This document shows positions 61,678 through 64,000 of a stretch of 64,000 nucleotides of DNA, piece after piece (positions within the stretch are counted from its first letter, which is position 1; every line of letters starts with the position of its first letter). The position numbers and the translations under genes were made by a program. The stretch covers positions 1 to 64,000 of the forward strand of contig WGMA01000067.1 of NCBI GenBank assembly GCA_016125285.1, read 5' to 3'. Origin of the DNA: Phycisphaera sp. (GTDB lineage Bacteria > Planctomycetota > Phycisphaerae > Phycisphaerales > Zrk34). The notes beneath the pieces are model-generated. The model made no database searches. It saw nothing but the letters and a program-made list of their open reading frames with translations, and was not told where the DNA came from.

Positions 61678-63174
61678 ATGGCGTACAAGCGGATTGGACA
61701 CCTCAAGACCGTCGACGCGTTTCGGGACTACATGACCGAGCTCGGCCTCGATCTGCCGATGGATGACGCACCGCTGTCCGCCGCGGAGGGCTCGCCGCTC
61801 GCCCAGCCGATCGACATCGGCGGGTTCACCGTCGGCAACCGCTTCGCGATCCACCCGATGGAGGGCTGGGACGCGACCGACGACGGCCGACCCACCGACA
61901 ACCTCCGCCGCCGCTGGCGGCATTTCGGCCGCAGCGGCGCGAAACTCATCTGGGGCGGCGAGGCGTTCGCCGTGCGGCGTGACGGCCGGGCCAATCCCCA
62001 TCAGCTCTACTACACGCCCGGCTGCGAAGACGACATGCGCTCGCTGCTCAACGAACTGCTCGACGCCCACACCGAGAGCTTCGGGCCGGGCGCGACCGAC
62101 GACCTGCTCGTCGGCCTGCAGCTGACGCACTCGGGTCGGTTCTGTCGGCCGAACCGCAAGGACACGCTCGAGCCGCGCGTTGCGTATCACCACCCGCTGC
62201 TCGACGCGAAGTTCAACATCGCCCCGGACGATGACAGCGTGCTGTGGTCCGACGACGAGGTCCGCGAGCTGATCGACGCGTACATCACCTCCGCGAAGAT
62301 GGCGTGTGATGTTGGCTTCAAGTTCGTCGACATCAAGCACTGCCACGGCTACCTCGGCCACGAGTTTCTCTCGGCGTACGATCGGCCCGGCCCGTACGGA
62401 GGCGACTTCGCCGGGCGGACGCGCTTCCTGCGCGAGATCTGCGAAGGCGTCCGCGCCGCATGCCCCGACCTGCTGATCGGCGTGCGCCTCAGCGTGTTCG
62501 ATCGCCCACCGTACAAGCCCGACCCCGAGCAGACCGGCGACGGCAAACTCGGGCCGGGCATTCCGGAGGAGTACGACGGCAAGGCGTACCCCGGCTTCGG
62601 CCTCAACCGCGACAACCCGCTCGAGCTCGACCTGACCGAGCCGATCAAGCTGCTCGAGCTGATGCGCGACGAGTTGGGCGTGGCGGTGGTGAATCTCAGC
62701 GCGGGCTCGCCGTACTACAACCCGCACATCCAGCGGCCGGCGTACTTCCCGCCGAGCGATGGGTACCAGCCGCCGGAGGATCCGCTCGTCGGCTGCGTCC
62801 GCCAGATCAACGTCGTGCGCGACATCAAGTGCGCCGTGCCGGGTCTGCCGATCGTTGGCACCGCGTACACCTACTTCCAGGAATACGTGCCGCACCTTGC
62901 CCAGGCGATCGTCCGCAAGGACTGGTGCGACATCATCGGCCTCGGCCGGCTGGTGCTCAGCTACTGGGACCTGCCCGCCGACGTGCTCGCGGGCAACGAG
63001 CTGCAGGTCAAGAAGATCTGCCGGACGTTCAGCGACTGCACCACCGCGCCGCGCAACGGCATTGTCAGCGGCTGCTACCCGCTCGACGATCACTACAAGA
63101 AGTCGCCGGAGATGGGTGAGTTGAAGGACGCGAAGGCGGAGCTGCGGAAGCGGCTGACGGTGTTGAACGCTTGA
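61678..63174 (+). CDS. NADH:flavin oxidoreductase / old yellow enzyme family protein
   Basis: ATG 61678 has AAGGAG just upstream; an upstream ATG at 61642 lacks one. The 498-residue protein shows the FMN-binding TIM-barrel of the OYE family: IGGFTVGNRFAIHPMEGWD, SGAKLIWGGEAFAV, LLVGLQLTHSGRFCRPN, VDIKHCHGYLGHEFLS (the HxxH active-site type), LLIGVRLSVFD, and IGLGRLVLSYWDLP late in the barrel. It is longer than classical OYEs (about 360-400) and has inserted segments around 300-360, as in 2,4-dienoyl-CoA reductase relatives but without their C-terminal Fe-S/FAD domains. It probably reduces an alpha,beta-unsaturated compound. It is likely controlled by the divergent AraC gene. Confidence 0.86.
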   Translation: MAYKRIGHLKTVDAFRDYMTELGLDLPMDDAPLSAAEGSPLAQPIDIGGFTVGNRFAIHPMEGWDATDDGRPTDNLRRRWRHFGRSGAKLIWGGEAFAVRRDGRANPHQLYYTPGCEDDMRSLLNELLDAHTESFGPGATDDLLVGLQLTHSGRFCRPNRKDTLEPRVAYHHPLLDAKFNIAPDDDSVLWSDDEVRELIDAYITSAKMACDVGFKFVDIKHCHGYLGHEFLSAYDRPGPYGGDFAGRTRFLREICEGVRAACPDLLIGVRLSVFDRPPYKPDPEQTGDGKLGPGIPEEYDGKAYPGFGLNRDNPLELDLTEPIKLLELMRDELGVAVVNLSAGSPYYNPHIQRPAYFPPSDGYQPPEDPLVGCVRQINVVRDIKCAVPGLPIVGTAYTYFQEYVPHLAQAIVRKDWCDIIGLGRLVLSYWDLPADVLAGNELQVKKICRTFSDCTTAPRNGIVSGCYPLDDHYKKSPEMGELKDAKAELRKRLTVLNA

Positions 63175-63180
63175 GGATTG

Positions 63181-63365
63181 AACCACAGAGGCACAGAGAC
63201 TCAGAGGCCACATCAAGGCGTTTTTAACCACGGATGACACGGATGGCGCGGATTTGTGTGAGACGTGCCGTGGCGGCGCGCAACTATCCGTGACTTTCGT
63301 GTCATCCGTGGTCGAAAATACGAACGATCTTTGCGCGGCCTCTGTGTCTCGGCGCCTCTGTGGTT
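63181..63365. repeat. nested inverted repeat, ACCACAGAGGCACAGAG family, long form
   Basis: The outer arms AACCACAGAGGCACAGAGAC (63181-63200, running on to 63209) and its near complement at 63337-63365 enclose a second pair of arms based on ACCACGGATGACACGGAT (63227-63244) and ATCCGTG/GTGTCATCCGTGGT (63286-63312). The whole element is about 185 bp, starts 6 bases after the oxidoreductase stop and carries no gene. Confidence 0.8.
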
Positions 63366-63387
63366 AACTACGCTCACGTAGTTTTTT
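63366..63387 (+). terminator. rho-independent terminator beyond the oxidoreductase gene
   Basis: AACTACG (63366-63372) and CGTAGTT (63377-63383) pair around CTCA and are followed by TTTT. The terminator is separated from its gene (stop 63174) by the nested repeat. Confidence 0.7.
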
Positions 63388-63451
63388 CTTGCGATCCCGG
63401 AACCGGCGCACATCACGCTCGTCTAATCGACCTGACAGTGAAACACGGGGA

Positions 63452-63457
63452 TACAAT
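63452..63457 (+). promoter_or_regulatory. TACAAT -10 box before the DUF1598 gene
   Basis: TACAAT lies 25 bases before ATG 63483, with AAAGG between as ribosome binding site. No good -35 was found at 16-18 bases' spacing. Confidence 0.35.
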
Positions 63458-63482
63458 CACGCAGTCGAAAGGCGGGACGACG

Positions 63483-64000
63483 ATGATACGTTCGCAGATG
63501 ACGGGGCTGTTGGTGTGGGTCGGCATGGCGGCGATGCTGCTGGGCGCGGTGTCCACGGCGTCGGCGCAGCTCGGTCGCGCGGGGCGCGGCGGGGCGGTGG
63601 CGTTTGATCCACAGGGCGTGTTCATCGATGCGGGCGGCGTGCTGCGTGTGCGGACGGAGGGCAACGGCCCGCTGCACAAGCCGGTGCGTGCGACGTCGGC
63701 GGTGAAGCGTGACGGCGAACTGGTCTACGTGTCGCTGCCGCGTGTGTTCGCCGAGGCGCGCAAGGCCGCGGAGGCGGGTCAGCCGATCCCCGACGAGCTG
63801 TTTTACCTGGGCGGGATGACGAAGCTGCGATACGTGTTCGTGTACCCGGCGGCGGACGGCAAGCCGGGCGACGTGGTGATCGCCGGGCCGGGCGAGACGT
63901 TCGAGCCGAGCGAGAGTTTCCGCGTGACCGGCAAGACGACGGGCCGACCGGTGCTGCAGCTCGACGATCTCGTCACGGCGATGCGCACGACGGGCCCGGG
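63483..64000 (+). CDS. exported DUF1598-like protein (3' part outside window)
   Basis: The frame from ATG 63483 runs open to the right edge (about 172 residues). It starts with a signal peptide (LLVWVGMAAMLLGAVSTASAQ). The mature part contains GGAVAFDPQGVFIDAGGVLRV, DELFYLGGMTKLRYVFVYP, GDVVIAGPGETF and GRPVLQLDDLVTAMR, the pattern of DUF1598 proteins found almost only in Planctomycetota. Their function is unknown; the signal sequence places this one in the periplasm or beyond. Start choice rests on AAAGG about 10 bases before the ATG and a -10 box at 63452. Confidence 0.8.
   Translation, partial: MIRSQMTGLLVWVGMAAMLLGAVSTASAQLGRAGRGGAVAFDPQGVFIDAGGVLRVRTEGNGPLHKPVRATSAVKRDGELVYVSLPRVFAEARKAAEAGQPIPDELFYLGGMTKLRYVFVYPAADGKPGDVVIAGPGETFEPSESFRVTGKTTGRPVLQLDDLVTAMRTTGP

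Overview
The window looks like a chromosomal segment of a member of the Planctomycetota, most likely of the Phycisphaerae. The DNA is G+C rich (44 of 60 bases in a sample from a sulfatase gene). It carries three ECF sigma factor / FecR pairs, three pseudopilin-like proteins, three formylglycine-type sulfatases, planctomycete-type DUF4159 and DUF1598 proteins, and many palindromic intergenic repeats. No rRNA, tRNA or CRISPR array was seen. One IS3-type transposase end lies at the left edge.

Left part (1-31965). After the IS3 remnant come a hypothetical gene, a class IV aminotransferase homologue without the expected catalytic lysine, and a divergent pair of sigma/FecR operons. One operon ends in a DUF4159 protein. 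The other continues into two pseudopilins and a secreted transglutaminase-like protein. From 13029 to 29938 lie carbohydrate and sulfate-ester genes: three sulfatases, an SGNH hydrolase, a VCBS-repeat protein, a sialate-O-acetylesterase-like protein and a two-module glycosidase, together with a third sigma/FecR/pseudopilin operon. A low-GC gene with immunity-protein features (Imm11-like plus DUF3806-like) interrupts this block. A membrane Ser/Thr kinase closes it.

Centre (32288-43388). This is the most striking locus: seven codirectional genes for an electron-transfer chain. They encode a pentaheme cytochrome c, an outer-membrane beta-barrel, a membrane-anchored FAD/[2Fe-2S] NAD(P)H reductase, a tetraheme cytochrome c, a protein joining two cyclic-nucleotide-binding domains to a four-cluster ferredoxin, a five-helix di-heme b membrane protein, and a membrane-anchored decaheme cytochrome c with a cysteine-rich cytosolic head. 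The set could carry electrons from a cytosolic reductant to the periplasm or across the outer membrane. No terminal catalytic subunit (molybdoenzyme, nitrite reductase or oxidase) is present.

Right part (43400-64000). There is a lipoprotein built of GYRW repeats, a GH-O clan glycosidase, three secreted or outer-membrane proteins, and fusA. A gene-poor stretch of about 1.5 kb holds a (GTT)12(GGT)4 tract and a roughly 450-bp set of concentric inverted repeats. Two low-GC immunity-like genes (DUF2185 and CPCC) follow, each trailed by a related element. Then come housekeeping genes (rph, a DUF2203 gene, ychF, aat), a SpoIIE-type phosphatase/STAS regulator with a small membrane partner, an AraC regulator divergent from an old-yellow-enzyme oxidoreductase, and the start of a DUF1598 gene at the right edge. 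Domain and family names come from motif recognition by eye, not from database searches.
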